A stretch of DNA of 64,000 bases from assembly GCA_027021615.1 (NCBI GenBank), contig JALUTY010000122.1:62001-126000 (forward strand), written 5' to 3'. Positions 22,346 through 30,479 of this stretch are shown here, in pieces (the stretch's first letter is position 1; each line of letters starts with the position of its first letter). A model generated the notes under the pieces. That model had not been told where the DNA came from. It saw only the letters and a list, made by a program, of their open reading frames with translations, and did not search any database. The stretch is from a bacterium (GTDB lineage: Bacteria > Desulfobacterota > Deferrisomatia > Deferrisomatales > Deferrisomataceae). Position numbers and translations under genes: made by a program.

Positions 22346-23868
22346 GGCCGGCTCGGTCGCTCTGGGTACGGGTGGGCGCGCTGGCGGTCGTCCTGGGCTG
22401 GGCCGGTGCGGCCGCGGCTGCACGGCCCCACGCGGCCCTGGCCGAGCCGGAGCGGTGCGGCCGGTGCCACGTGGAGGTGCCCGGGCCCGATACCCCTCGG
22501 CCGTACCGGTTTCGGAGGGATATCGTGAGCCTGTGCCTCGACTGCCACCGGGACAAGGATCTGTCCTCTCTCCATCCGGTGGACATCCGACCCGGCGCGC
22601 GGATCCCCCCGGATCTACCTTTGGATGAGCAGGGCACCATGACCTGCGCCACCTGCCATGACCCCCACTCTCCGGCCGTGGCGGAAGAGCCCTACGTGGC
22701 CGAGCCGATCGCCCGGCGTCTGCTGTCGATGCTGGGAAGGGGCCGACGGCACCGGACCTACTTCCTCCGTCGTCCCAACGACCGGGGACAGCTGTGCCTC
22801 GGATGCCACAACCGGTCTCGCCTGGCCACCCAAGCCTTCCACGTCCGGGAGGAGGGAGGCGAGACCGCCTACGCCGGTTCGGGGGCGTGCAAAGAGTGCC
22901 ATCCCAGGATTTATGCGGCGTGGAAGCTCACACCCCACGCCCGTATGACCCGGGACGCCCGGAAGGATCCCGGAGCGGTCCTGGGGGACTTCGAGACGGA
23001 CCCTCCGTTTCCCCGACGAGACGTCCTCTACACCCTGGGGTCCCACTGGACCCAGAGGTACGTGGTGGAGAAAAAGGGGAAGCTCTACGTGAAGGCGGCC
23101 ATCTGGTCGATCACCCAGAAGGCTTGGGATCGATCCTACTGGATCGACAAGCCGTGGATCCCATATTGTGCGGGCTGCCACACCACTGGGTTCGAGCCGG
23201 GGGAGCCCGCTCGGTGGGCCGAGCCGGGTGTCGGGTGCGAGGCGTGCCACGGACCGGCCCGGGCCCACGCCGAGTCCGGGGGGGAGGGCCCCGTGGTGAA
23301 CCCGACAAAGCTGACCCCCGTGCGGAGGCAGATGATCTGTGAGTCGTGTCACACCACCGGCCACGACCGCACGGGGCAGTTCCGGTTCCCCGTGGGGTAC
23401 CTGCCGGGCCGGGATCTGACGCGCTACTTCAAGGGGCTCCTGCCCAAGCCGGGCCAGGACAACTCCACCTTTTCAGGGGATGAGTCCTACGAGGATCGGC
23501 ACCGTCAGTGGCTGTACTGGGTGGACCACTTCATGGATGCCCGGGGCCTCACCTGCGACATCTGCAAGAACTTCCGGAGCCAGATGCAGGAAACCGACAA
23601 GCCCCGCCTCACCCCCACGGAGTTCTGCCTCACCTGCCACCGGGACACGCTGCCCGCCACGCCGGTGCACGAGCACCACATGGCCGGGGGGGTGGACTGC
23701 CGCTGGTGCCACGACCCCCTGCGCACGGCGGACGGGACCGGGTACAGCATCCACGACCACAAGTTCCTGTTCCTGGCTCCCTTGGGTCCCCCGGTGGGCT
23801 CGACGGACCGGGCATGTCGCACCTGCCACGCCGGAGGGGCCGAGGCCAAGAGGCGGGGCGGCCCCTGA
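22342..23868 (+). CDS. Multihaem cytochrome c (11 CxxCH plus one CxxCK site)
   Basis: This 508-residue exported cytochrome has an N-terminal signal peptide. Haem-attachment sites in order are CGRCH, CLDCH, CATCH, CLGCH, CKECH, CAGCH, CEACH, CESCH, CDICK (residues 405-409), CLTCH, CRWCH and CRTCH. A CxxCK site gives a lysine-ligated haem, as in NrfA nitrite reductase and octahaem tetrathionate reductase, where it is the catalytic haem. That makes an enzymatic reductase role possible, rather than only electron transfer. The GTG start overlaps the HAMP gene stop. Two TlpA-like thioredoxins downstream could support haem attachment. Confidence 0.85.
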   Translation: MRPARSLWVRVGALAVVLGWAGAAAAARPHAALAEPERCGRCHVEVPGPDTPRPYRFRRDIVSLCLDCHRDKDLSSLHPVDIRPGARIPPDLPLDEQGTMTCATCHDPHSPAVAEEPYVAEPIARRLLSMLGRGRRHRTYFLRRPNDRGQLCLGCHNRSRLATQAFHVREEGGETAYAGSGACKECHPRIYAAWKLTPHARMTRDARKDPGAVLGDFETDPPFPRRDVLYTLGSHWTQRYVVEKKGKLYVKAAIWSITQKAWDRSYWIDKPWIPYCAGCHTTGFEPGEPARWAEPGVGCEACHGPARAHAESGGEGPVVNPTKLTPVRRQMICESCHTTGHDRTGQFRFPVGYLPGRDLTRYFKGLLPKPGQDNSTFSGDESYEDRHRQWLYWVDHFMDARGLTCDICKNFRSQMQETDKPRLTPTEFCLTCHRDTLPATPVHEHHMAGGVDCRWCHDPLRTADGTGYSIHDHKFLFLAPLGPPVGSTDRACRTCHAGGAEAKRRGGP

Positions 23869-23945
23869 AGACCCTTGCACGCCGGCCCGCGCCGCCGTAG
23901 AGTCGCCGACCGAGACCGTTCCCACTCCTGCCGGGAGGAGCCGAC

Positions 23946-24467
23946 ATGAAGAGACTGGTTGCCTCGTTTTGTTTGGGATTCCTGCTGATCGCCGGGGTGC
24001 CGGCGGCGTGGTCCTTGTGCCTCGAAAAGGGCCAGGTGGTGCCCGACTTCACCCTCGAGGACATCAACGGCACCCCCGTGAGCCTGTCGTCGTTTCGGGG
24101 CAAGGTGGTGATGCTGGCGTTCTGGGCCTCCTGGTGCCCCCGTTGCATGGAGGAGCTGGCATTCCTTCAAGGCCTGTACACCGGCCACGAGAATGAGATC
24201 GTGGTGTTGGCGGTGAACCAGGAGACCCAGAACCTCTCCCCCAAGCACGTGGCCAAGCTCAAGGAGGAGATCGACACCTTGGGCATCTCGTTCCCGATTC
24301 TGCTCGACAAGGACCTGGACGTGTGGAAGAGCTACTGCATCAACGCCCTGCCCACGAGCGTGATCCTGGACCGGGAGGGCAAGGTACGGTTCGCCGAGCC
24401 CAACTACTACTGGGCCAGCCAGAAAAAGATCCGCAAGGTCCTCGGGGAGCTGGGGGTCGGCAAGTGA
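23946..24467 (+). CDS. TlpA/ResA-type periplasmic thioredoxin (CPRC)
   Basis: This 173-residue protein has a signal peptide (residues 1-23), then a TlpA-like redoxin domain: PDFTLEDINGTPVSLSSFRGKVVML and the active site WASWCPRCMEEL. The cis-proline segment is ALPTSVILD. Such proteins reduce disulfides outside the cytoplasm, often apocytochrome CxxCH cysteines before haem attachment. That fits its place 77 bp after the multihaem cytochrome gene. A GGGAGGAG site precedes the ATG. Confidence 0.87.
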   Translation: MKRLVASFCLGFLLIAGVPAAWSLCLEKGQVVPDFTLEDINGTPVSLSSFRGKVVMLAFWASWCPRCMEELAFLQGLYTGHENEIVVLAVNQETQNLSPKHVAKLKEEIDTLGISFPILLDKDLDVWKSYCINALPTSVILDREGKVRFAEPNYYWASQKKIRKVLGELGVGK

Positions 24468-24982
24468 GGCCCGTGATGGCGGTCGCTCTGGTGGCGGCCG
24501 TCCTTGTCAGCACGGCGGCGGCCGTGCCCTTGTTCCGGCTGCTCGATCCAGGGGAGCAGGTGGCCCCGTTCGAGCTGCGGGACCCGCAAGGGGCGTCCCA
24601 CCGTCTGGCCCGGGCCGAGGGCACGCCGGAGCTGCTGTTTTTCTGGAGCGTGTACTGCCCCAACTGCAAGGAGGCCATGCCCGGTCTGGTGGAGCTGTCC
24701 CGACGGTGGCAAGGCCGGGGGATGCGGGTCTGGGCCATCAACGTGGACGGTGAGCGATTCTCCAACGCGGTGCGGTCTTACGTACGGGCCATGGAACTTC
24801 CGTTCCCGGTGGTGTACGATCGCCTCGAAGGCGAGACCCTGGTGGCCGCCGACCCCCTGGGAGTCACGAAGACCCCCACCCTGTACCTGCTGGACGGCCA
24901 GGGCAAGGTGGTGGCTCGCCAGGTTGTCGAGGTGGACTACGCCCGAGTGGAACGGGACCTTGAACGACTCCTCCCTCCCTGA
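24464..24982 (+). CDS. Second TlpA-type thioredoxin-like protein (CPNC)
   Basis: This 172-residue protein has an N-terminal hydrophobic signal or anchor (VMAVALVAAVLVSTAAAVPLF), then a redoxin domain with active site VYCPNCKEAMPGL and cis-proline segment TKTPTLYLLDGQG. The GTG at 24464 overlaps the previous stop as GTGA, but starts at 24473 or 24476 are also possible. It probably works with the upstream TlpA in envelope thiol-disulfide chemistry, for example cytochrome c maturation. Its end overlaps the dus gene. Confidence 0.82.
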   Translation: MRPVMAVALVAAVLVSTAAAVPLFRLLDPGEQVAPFELRDPQGASHRLARAEGTPELLFFWSVYCPNCKEAMPGLVELSRRWQGRGMRVWAINVDGERFSNAVRSYVRAMELPFPVVYDRLEGETLVAADPLGVTKTPTLYLLDGQGKVVARQVVEVDYARVERDLERLLPP

Positions 24983-25955
24983 GCCCTTCCATCGGACCCG
25001 GTTCTGGATGGCCCCCATGGCGGGGGTCACCGACCCGGCGTTTCGCGAGCGGCTGCGGCGGAACGACTGCCGATACCTGTTCACTGAGATGGTGTCCGCC
25101 GCAGCCGTGGCCCGGGGGAACCGTAGGACGCTGGCGTACCTGGACGCGCCGGACCGGGGCCCGGACCTGGCCCTGCAGGTGTTCGGAAGCCGGCCGGAGG
25201 ATCTGGCCGCGGCCGCCGACAGGGCCGCGGGGGCTGGGTTCGCCCACCTGGATCTCAACATGGGCTGCCCGGTGCGCAAGGTGGTCCGGTCCGGGGCGGG
25301 GGCGGCTCTGATGAACGACTCGGCCCTGGCCAGAGCATGCTTGGCGGCCCTGCGCCGGGAGTTCCCCGGGCTCCTTTCAGTGAAGATCCGGGCCGGGTGG
25401 GACGCCTCACGCCGAAACGCCCCGGAGATCGCGGCCCTGGCCGAGGGAGAGGGGGTCGACCTGATCGTGGTGCATCCCCGTACCCGCTCCCAGGGATATG
25501 CGGGCCGGGCCGACTGGACGGTGGTGGCGGCGGTGGCGGAGCGGGTGTCGGTACCGGTGGTCGGCAACGGGGACATCGCCGATGCGCGGTCGGCCGTGGA
25601 CCGGCTGAGGGAGGCTGGATGCGCCGCGGTGATGATCGGGCGGGGGGCCTTGGGAGCGCCTTGGGTGTTCGGTCAGGCCGAGGCCCTGCTGCGGGGGGAC
25701 GAGCCGCCTCTAACGCCCCCATCCGCCCGGATCGGCCAGGACCTGCTCGATCAGTTCCGGGACTTGGTTCGCTGGAAGGGGGAGCGGGTGGCCGTGGCAG
25801 AGATGCGTAAGTTCGCGGCCTGGGCCGCCCGAGGGATGCCCGGGGCCACGGCGTTCCGGCGGCGGATCCAGGGCCTGCCGACCCGGGCCGAGGCAGAGGA
25901 AGAGATCCGGAGGTTCTTCCAAGTGGAGACCGCGGGGGAGCGGGAGGCGGCGTGA
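24960..25955 (+). CDS. dusB: tRNA-dihydrouridine synthase (DusB-like)
   Basis: This FMN-dependent enzyme of about 331 residues reduces specific uridines in tRNA D-loops. It has MAPMAGVTDPAFR, the catalytic cysteine segment LNMGCPVRKV, VHPRTRSQGYAG, and the FMN phosphate site VVGNGDI with IGRGALGAPWVF. The start is uncertain. The TTG at 24960 keeps the residues normally preceding the APMAGVTD motif, whereas the first ATG (25008) would begin inside it. It is directly followed by a fis-like gene, the same pairing as dusB-fis of enterobacteria. Confidence 0.87.
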   Translation: MNDSSLPEPFHRTRFWMAPMAGVTDPAFRERLRRNDCRYLFTEMVSAAAVARGNRRTLAYLDAPDRGPDLALQVFGSRPEDLAAAADRAAGAGFAHLDLNMGCPVRKVVRSGAGAALMNDSALARACLAALRREFPGLLSVKIRAGWDASRRNAPEIAALAEGEGVDLIVVHPRTRSQGYAGRADWTVVAAVAERVSVPVVGNGDIADARSAVDRLREAGCAAVMIGRGALGAPWVFGQAEALLRGDEPPLTPPSARIGQDLLDQFRDLVRWKGERVAVAEMRKFAAWAARGMPGATAFRRRIQGLPTRAEAEEEIRRFFQVETAGEREAA

Positions 25956-26572
25956 TGGTGGAACCGGGTGCGATATTGGTGGTGAGCCCCTCGGATTGGC
26001 TGGCGTCGAGGGTGGAGCGGTCCCTCGGCTCGCCCGAAGCCGTAACCCGGGTTCCCGACCCCCGGGCCTTGGCCCGGTACCGTCGCCAGCGGCCGTTCAC
26101 GATCTGCTTCGTCGACGCCCGGCACACGGCGGGGTGCGAGGAGTGGCCGGCCCGGTGCCGGAAGGCACGCCCCTTGGAACGGTTCGTGTGGGTGGTGGAC
26201 CCCTGGCAGCCGGCCAACGGGGGCGGAGAGGTGTACGGCTACCTGAGGGAGCCCTTCGGGCCGGCCGAGGTCCGGGCGTGGCTCACTCGAGCGCAGGAGG
26301 AGGAGCGCTTGGCCAAGGGGGACCGGTCCCTGGAGGATCACCTTTACGACCGATTCCAAGAGTTCCTGCGGGACCTGGGGGCGAGCCCCGGGGTACGGCT
26401 CCACGATCTCGTCTGGGAGCAGCTGGAGCGCCCGTTGATCGCCTCGGTCCTGGAGTGGACCGGCGGCAACCAGACCCGGGCCGCCCGGATTCTGGGCATC
26501 CACCGCAACACCCTGCGCAACAAGATCCGGAGGTTCGGAATCGCCCCGCCCCCCGGCCGCGGCCGGGCCTGA
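25955..26572 (+). CDS. Fis-type helix-turn-helix protein with receiver-like N-terminus
   Basis: This 205-residue protein ends in a Fis-family DNA-binding domain (LIASVLEWTGGNQTRAARILG, then HRNTLRNKIRRFGI). That is the same fold used by E. coli Fis and the C-termini of sigma-54 activators. The first 120 residues look like a receiver fold (AILVVSPSDWLASRVERSL ... TICFVDARH ... YLREPFGPAEV) lacking the full acidic pocket. It overlaps the dus stop by ATGA. The dusB-fis linkage suggests a Fis-like nucleoid or transcription factor with an added signalling-type domain. Confidence 0.8.
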   Translation: MVEPGAILVVSPSDWLASRVERSLGSPEAVTRVPDPRALARYRRQRPFTICFVDARHTAGCEEWPARCRKARPLERFVWVVDPWQPANGGGEVYGYLREPFGPAEVRAWLTRAQEEERLAKGDRSLEDHLYDRFQEFLRDLGASPGVRLHDLVWEQLERPLIASVLEWTGGNQTRAARILGIHRNTLRNKIRRFGIAPPPGRGRA

Positions 26573-26591
26573 GAGTTCGGGCCTTCGGCCC

Positions 26592-26623
26592 GCTAGAAGG
26601 CTGGAAGGCTAGAAGGCTTGAAA
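26592..26623 (+). repeat. Tandem octamer array (4 units)
   Basis: GCTAGAAG, GCTGGAAG, GCTAGAAG and GCTTGAAA follow a GGGCCTTCGGCCC hairpin. This is the clearest example of the octamer family. Confidence 0.82.
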
Positions 26624-26752
26624 ACCTCCCGGGGGCCCGCACGTTCTAGGAACCTTCATGTCTTTTCGCCTTCACATCACGGTCCGGGGGCAAGGGACGT
26701 CGGTCTGCCACGCCCTACCGAGATAACAAAGTTAACCATTGGGGCCCTTATA

Positions 26753-26888
26753 CAAGGGGCCTGGTGGAGAGCCGGGCGCGGCCGTATCAGGGGCCAGAGT
26801 TCAGAAGGCAGTAAACAGGAGAACTGCAGGAGCGGTTCCCCCTGTCTTCTGTCCACCGACTCCTGATTCCTGAAATGCAGGCCCCTTG
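26753..26888 (+). repeat. 136-bp palindrome-ended element
   Basis: CAAGGGGCCTG (26753-26763) and CAGGCCCCTTG (26878-26888) are perfectly inverted. After the left end, GTGGAGAGCCGGGCGCGGCC matches the ends of the 187-bp elements. The interior CAGGGGCCAGAGTTCAGAAG matches the element at 3595-3746, inverted. Confidence 0.75.
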
Positions 26889-26975
26889 CCCCCCGGCGGC
26901 AACGTCCCGGACCAGGGAGAAGTTCCCCTTCCCCGTTGTAGGACCCCGAAGGGGGCTTCCCTGCCTTCCGGTATC

Positions 26976-28484
26976 CTACCTGCGCTTCGCCGTGGTCCCC
27001 TTGCGCAGGAAGTGAGGCTCGTCCGAGGCGTGGGGATCGTGGCACGAGGAGCAGGGCTTTGCCTCGGGCGCATGGGGCTCGATCTCGTGACACTCGGTGC
27101 ACAGCTCGGCCTGGGGGGCGGCCAGCACCCCCGGGGAGAACCCCACGTGGGGGTCGTGGCAGGCGAAGCAGCCCTCCTCCAGGGCCGGATGGATCTTCCT
27201 GCCGTTCTCCCGGGGGTCGTCATGACACTCGAGGCAGAGGTCGGGCGGCCCCTGGGCCAGCAGCTTCTTCTGGGCCCCGCCGTGGGGACCGTGGCAGCCG
27301 GTGCAGCCGTCTTCCAGCGCCGGGTGCAGGGCCCGATCCCCGGAGGCCTCGGGCACCTCGTGGCACCCGGCGCACAGCTCGGGCTGATCGGTCTTGAGGC
27401 GTTTGTCCCGGGGGGTGTGGGGGTCGTGACAGGCGGGGCACCCTTCGTCCAGGGCGTCGTGGCGTACGGGCTCGGTCCCCACGTCGTCGTGGCACTCCAC
27501 ACATTGCCGGGAGAAGTCGCCCCGGGCCAGGGCTTGCTCCACGTCGCCGTGGGGGTCGTGGCACTGGGTGCACTCGGCCAGGTTCTCCCCGTGCCCCTCG
27601 GTCACCTGATCCGCGTGGCATTTGGCGCACAGCTTCGGGAGGGGGGACCGCAGGAGGGCGTTGCCCCCGGCATGGGGGTCGTGGCAGGTGGCGCAGGCGC
27701 GATCCTCGGCCACCGGCGGGTGCACCCGATCGGGGGGAACGTCGGTCCCCTCGTCGTGGCACTCGGCGCACACCTGGGGCACGGTGCCCTTCAGCTGGTT
27801 TGGATATCCGGAGAAGTGGGGGTCGTGGCAGGCGGCGCAGCTGCCCTCCTCGAAGGCCGGATGGACGCCCTCCATCGACCCTCGGTCACCGTGGCACCGG
27901 GCACACAGCTTCTGGGTGCTGGCCAGGAGCAGGTTGGGGTTGGGTGAGGCGTGGGGATCGTGGCACTTGCCGCAGCGAACCCCGGCCGAGCGGAAGTGGC
28001 GGTCGGCCAAGGGGTCGTCCCGGAACTCGGGGTTCTGGCTCTCGATGGTGTGGCAGGTCAGGCACACGTCGGGGTAGCCGCCACCCTTGATCGCAAAGTC
28101 CGACAGGTGGCAGCTGGAACATCGGAGCAGGGAGCCCGCGTGGACATCCAGGGGGCGGAATCCTTTCGGTGGGCTCTCACCCTCCGAGAGGCGGTAGACC
28201 TCCCGGGTCTTGTCGAGCACGGTGATCCGGTTCCGGCCCGGCTCCAGAGCGACGGCCGCGAAAAAACGGCCCCCGGGCAGCTTGTCGGCCTCGGCGGTCC
28301 GAGATCCGTCTCCGGCCTCCACCTGGATCGTGACCTCGGCCCCCGGCCGGCCGGTCCCAAACACGAGCACGTGGTTGTCGCGTACCGCCACCCGGTCCGG
28401 GGGCTGGACCAGCTCCGCGGCCCCGGCGGCCGGGGCCGACATCAGGGCCGCGGCCAGCACCACACGAAAGAGCGCTTTCGCCAT
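26976..28484 (-). CDS. 17-haem c-type cytochrome
   Basis: This 502-residue exported protein has a signal peptide and a short beta-rich N-terminal domain (about 25-115, Ig/PEGA-like: VAVRDNHVLVFGTGRPGAEV). It then has seventeen CxxCH sites. From about residue 165 the sites fall in pairs within repeats of about 45-55 residues of the form HPALEEGCxACHDPHxxx...LCxECH. The dense haem packing suggests a periplasmic or outer-surface electron conduit in respiration of metals or other external acceptors. It stands alone on the minus strand, downstream of the sigma-54 activator. Confidence 0.9.
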   Translation of the reverse strand: MAKALFRVVLAAALMSAPAAGAAELVQPPDRVAVRDNHVLVFGTGRPGAEVTIQVEAGDGSRTAEADKLPGGRFFAAVALEPGRNRITVLDKTREVYRLSEGESPPKGFRPLDVHAGSLLRCSSCHLSDFAIKGGGYPDVCLTCHTIESQNPEFRDDPLADRHFRSAGVRCGKCHDPHASPNPNLLLASTQKLCARCHGDRGSMEGVHPAFEEGSCAACHDPHFSGYPNQLKGTVPQVCAECHDEGTDVPPDRVHPPVAEDRACATCHDPHAGGNALLRSPLPKLCAKCHADQVTEGHGENLAECTQCHDPHGDVEQALARGDFSRQCVECHDDVGTEPVRHDALDEGCPACHDPHTPRDKRLKTDQPELCAGCHEVPEASGDRALHPALEDGCTGCHGPHGGAQKKLLAQGPPDLCLECHDDPRENGRKIHPALEEGCFACHDPHVGFSPGVLAAPQAELCTECHEIEPHAPEAKPCSSCHDPHASDEPHFLRKGTTAKRR

Positions 28485-28808
28485 CTTCGTTCACCGTCCT
28501 GTCAGGTCGCTACTGCTGGGACGTCAGGAGGCTGGGAGGGCAAAGGCCTCTTCCTCCTCCCATCGTTTCGAGTCGGTTTGTGCCCCAACCCCACGGCCCG
28601 AGGGGGTGTGGGGCCCCGTCCCTTCAGGGTGGTCTCGCCTGCCGCGGGGGTTTCCCCTCGGCCCCGAGGCCGAGGGGCTTGAGGCCCGGCCGCGAGGGCG
28701 GCCGCGGAAGGGTACGAAAGAAAACCCTTCGGACGCAAACCGAAAGCGACCCCACTCTCCGGGCATGCTCCGGCTCGGAGCCGGGTCGGGTAGCGGGGGA
28801 GAGGAGTC
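28485..28808. other. Intergenic gap with octamers and hairpins
   Basis: This 324-bp gap between the sigma-54 activator and the 17-haem cytochrome holds an octamer array (28515-28546). It also has a stem CCCCTCGGCC/GGCCGAGGGG (28654-28677) and a looser AAGGGT/ACCCTT hairpin (about 28707-28732). I find no -24/-12 promoter consensus and no recognisable riboswitch. Confidence 0.6.
28515..28546 (+). repeat. Tandem octamer array (4 units)
   Basis: GCTGGGAC, GTCAGGAG, GCTGGGAG and GGCAAAGG, a member of the octamer family found at five other sites. Confidence 0.65.
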
Positions 28809-30479
28809 TCAGTGGGCCGGGGGCTTGCGACGGGTGTCGCGGATACCCAGGTCGCGCATCCGGCGCCATAGGGTGGTGCGGCTCCAGCCCAGGCGTTTCG
28901 CGGCCTCGCCCTTGTTCCAGCCCGTGGCCTCCAGGGCGGCGTAAATTTGGTCGCGCTCCTCGGCGTAGGGATCGGGCTCACCGAACGGGTCCTCCCCCCG
29001 CAGGATGTGATCGGGCAGAGCCTGGGGCTGGATCACGTCGCCGGCGGAGCACACGTAGGCGTGGGCCAGGGCGTTCTCCAACTCCCGCACGTTCCCGGGC
29101 CAGGAGTAGCGCTGGAGAATCGGATAGGCCGCTGCGGCGAGTACCTTGCGCCGGCCCTCCCGAAGCGCGAGGCGTTTCAGGAAGTGGTCCACCAGCAGGG
29201 GGATGTCCTCCCTACGGTCGCGGAGGGGCGGGATCTCGATCGGCACCACGCACAGGCGGAAGAACAGATCCTCCCGAAACCGACCCTCGGCCACCTCCCG
29301 GCGGAGGTCCTTGTTCGTGGCGGCCACGATCCGCACGTCCGAGCGGCGTGGCACCGACTCGCCCACCCGCTCGTACTCCCCCTCCTGGAGCACCCGCAGC
29401 AGCTTGACCTGCAGGGAAGGGGTGGTCTCCCCGATCTCGTCCAGGAACAGGGTGCCCCCGTGGGCCGCCTCGAACCGGCCGGGCCGGTCCCTCACGGCCC
29501 CGGTGAACGCCCCCCGAACGTGGCCGAACAGCTCGCTCTCCAGCAGCCCCTCGGCCAAGGCCGCGCAGTTGACCTTCACGAACGGCTTGCCGGCTCGAAG
29601 GCTCAGGTCGTGGATGGCCCGGGCCACCAGCTCCTTGCCCGTGCCCGACTCACCGGTGATCAGCACGGACACCTCGCTGGGCGCCACCGCCTCGATCTTC
29701 TCGATCACCCGCAGGATGAAGGGGTGGCTGCCCACGATGCCGATGCGGCCGCCTTCGCCCGCCAGCTCCGACCGGAGTCGGTCGATCTCGGAGAGGTCCC
29801 GCAGCACCACCACAGCCCCCTCGAGCTTGCCGTCGGGAGCCCGCAGGGGCGTGGCGTTCACCGAGACGTGGAGCGCCCGACCTCCCTTGCCCCGGAGCAC
29901 CATCTCCCGGTGATGGAACCCCTGGCCGGAGCGGATCATGACCTGGAACGGGCACTCGGACCCGGGAGGGGTCTGGAACACGTCGCGGCAGACCTGGCCC
30001 AGGACCTCGGCCTCGGCAAAACCGGTCAGCCGTTCGGCCGAGCGGCTCAGGGCGATGATCCGCTCCTGCGAGTCGACGGCGAGCACGCCCTCGTTCAGGC
30101 TGTCGAACACGGCCTCGAGGATGGCCGTTCGTTCCTGGAGGGCCTCGATCCCCTCGGCCGAGGCCGCGGTGGCGAGCACCACCACGGCATCCCCGTCCGG
30201 TCGGGCCGCCAGCCGCAGCCGCAAGGGTTGGATCCCCCGTGCCGTGTGGAGCCGGCGCACCAGAGAACGGGCACGACGCAGGGCCTCCCACAGAGGGTCC
30301 CCGTCCCTGGGCGATCGGGCCTCCCAATCCTCCATGCTCTGGGGGGCGGGCTGGTCCCCGAACAGCGAACGGAACGCCGGGTTTCCCCAGAGGATCCGGC
30401 CCGTCCGGTCCACCAGGGCCGCCGGCTGGGTGAACGCGCTCAGCACGTCCGTGAGGGCGGGGGGGGAGGACACGATCAC
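28809..30479 (-). CDS. PAS-containing sigma-54-dependent transcriptional activator
   Basis: This 556-residue regulator has two N-terminal PAS-like regions (about 10-110 and 115-230; the second with SLNEGVLAVDSQERIIALSR). A sigma-54 activator AAA+ domain follows, with Walker A GESGTGKE, the sigma-54 contact loop GAFTGA, and Walker B TLFLDEIGE. The C-terminal Fis-type helix-turn-helix is LEATGWNKGEAAKRLGWSRTTLWRRM. There is no receiver domain, so input is probably through the PAS domains (redox or ligand). The GTG start overlaps the nusB stop by GTGA. Target promoters are not evident in the window. Confidence 0.9.
   Translation of the reverse strand: MIVSSPPALTDVLSAFTQPAALVDRTGRILWGNPAFRSLFGDQPAPQSMEDWEARSPRDGDPLWEALRRARSLVRRLHTARGIQPLRLRLAARPDGDAVVVLATAASAEGIEALQERTAILEAVFDSLNEGVLAVDSQERIIALSRSAERLTGFAEAEVLGQVCRDVFQTPPGSECPFQVMIRSGQGFHHREMVLRGKGGRALHVSVNATPLRAPDGKLEGAVVVLRDLSEIDRLRSELAGEGGRIGIVGSHPFILRVIEKIEAVAPSEVSVLITGESGTGKELVARAIHDLSLRAGKPFVKVNCAALAEGLLESELFGHVRGAFTGAVRDRPGRFEAAHGGTLFLDEIGETTPSLQVKLLRVLQEGEYERVGESVPRRSDVRIVAATNKDLRREVAEGRFREDLFFRLCVVPIEIPPLRDRREDIPLLVDHFLKRLALREGRRKVLAAAAYPILQRYSWPGNVRELENALAHAYVCSAGDVIQPQALPDHILRGEDPFGEPDPYAEERDQIYAALEATGWNKGEAAKRLGWSRTTLWRRMRDLGIRDTRRKPPAH

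Larger units (their letters stand above)
26573..26975. other. Intergenic gap filled by repeats
   Basis: No gene is seen between the convergent fis-like and 17-haem cytochrome genes. The gap holds a GGGCCTTCGGCCC hairpin with an octamer array (26592-26623) and a relatively AT-rich stretch around GATAACAAAGTTAACCATT. It also has the palindrome-ended element 26753-26888 and a GC-rich tail related to other gaps. Confidence 0.7.

Noticed and set aside
28600..28808. c-di-GMP (GEMM-type) riboswitch suggested by GGACGCAAAC
   Set aside because: The match is on the plus strand, with no plus-strand gene downstream for over 15 kb, and the surrounding helices do not fit.
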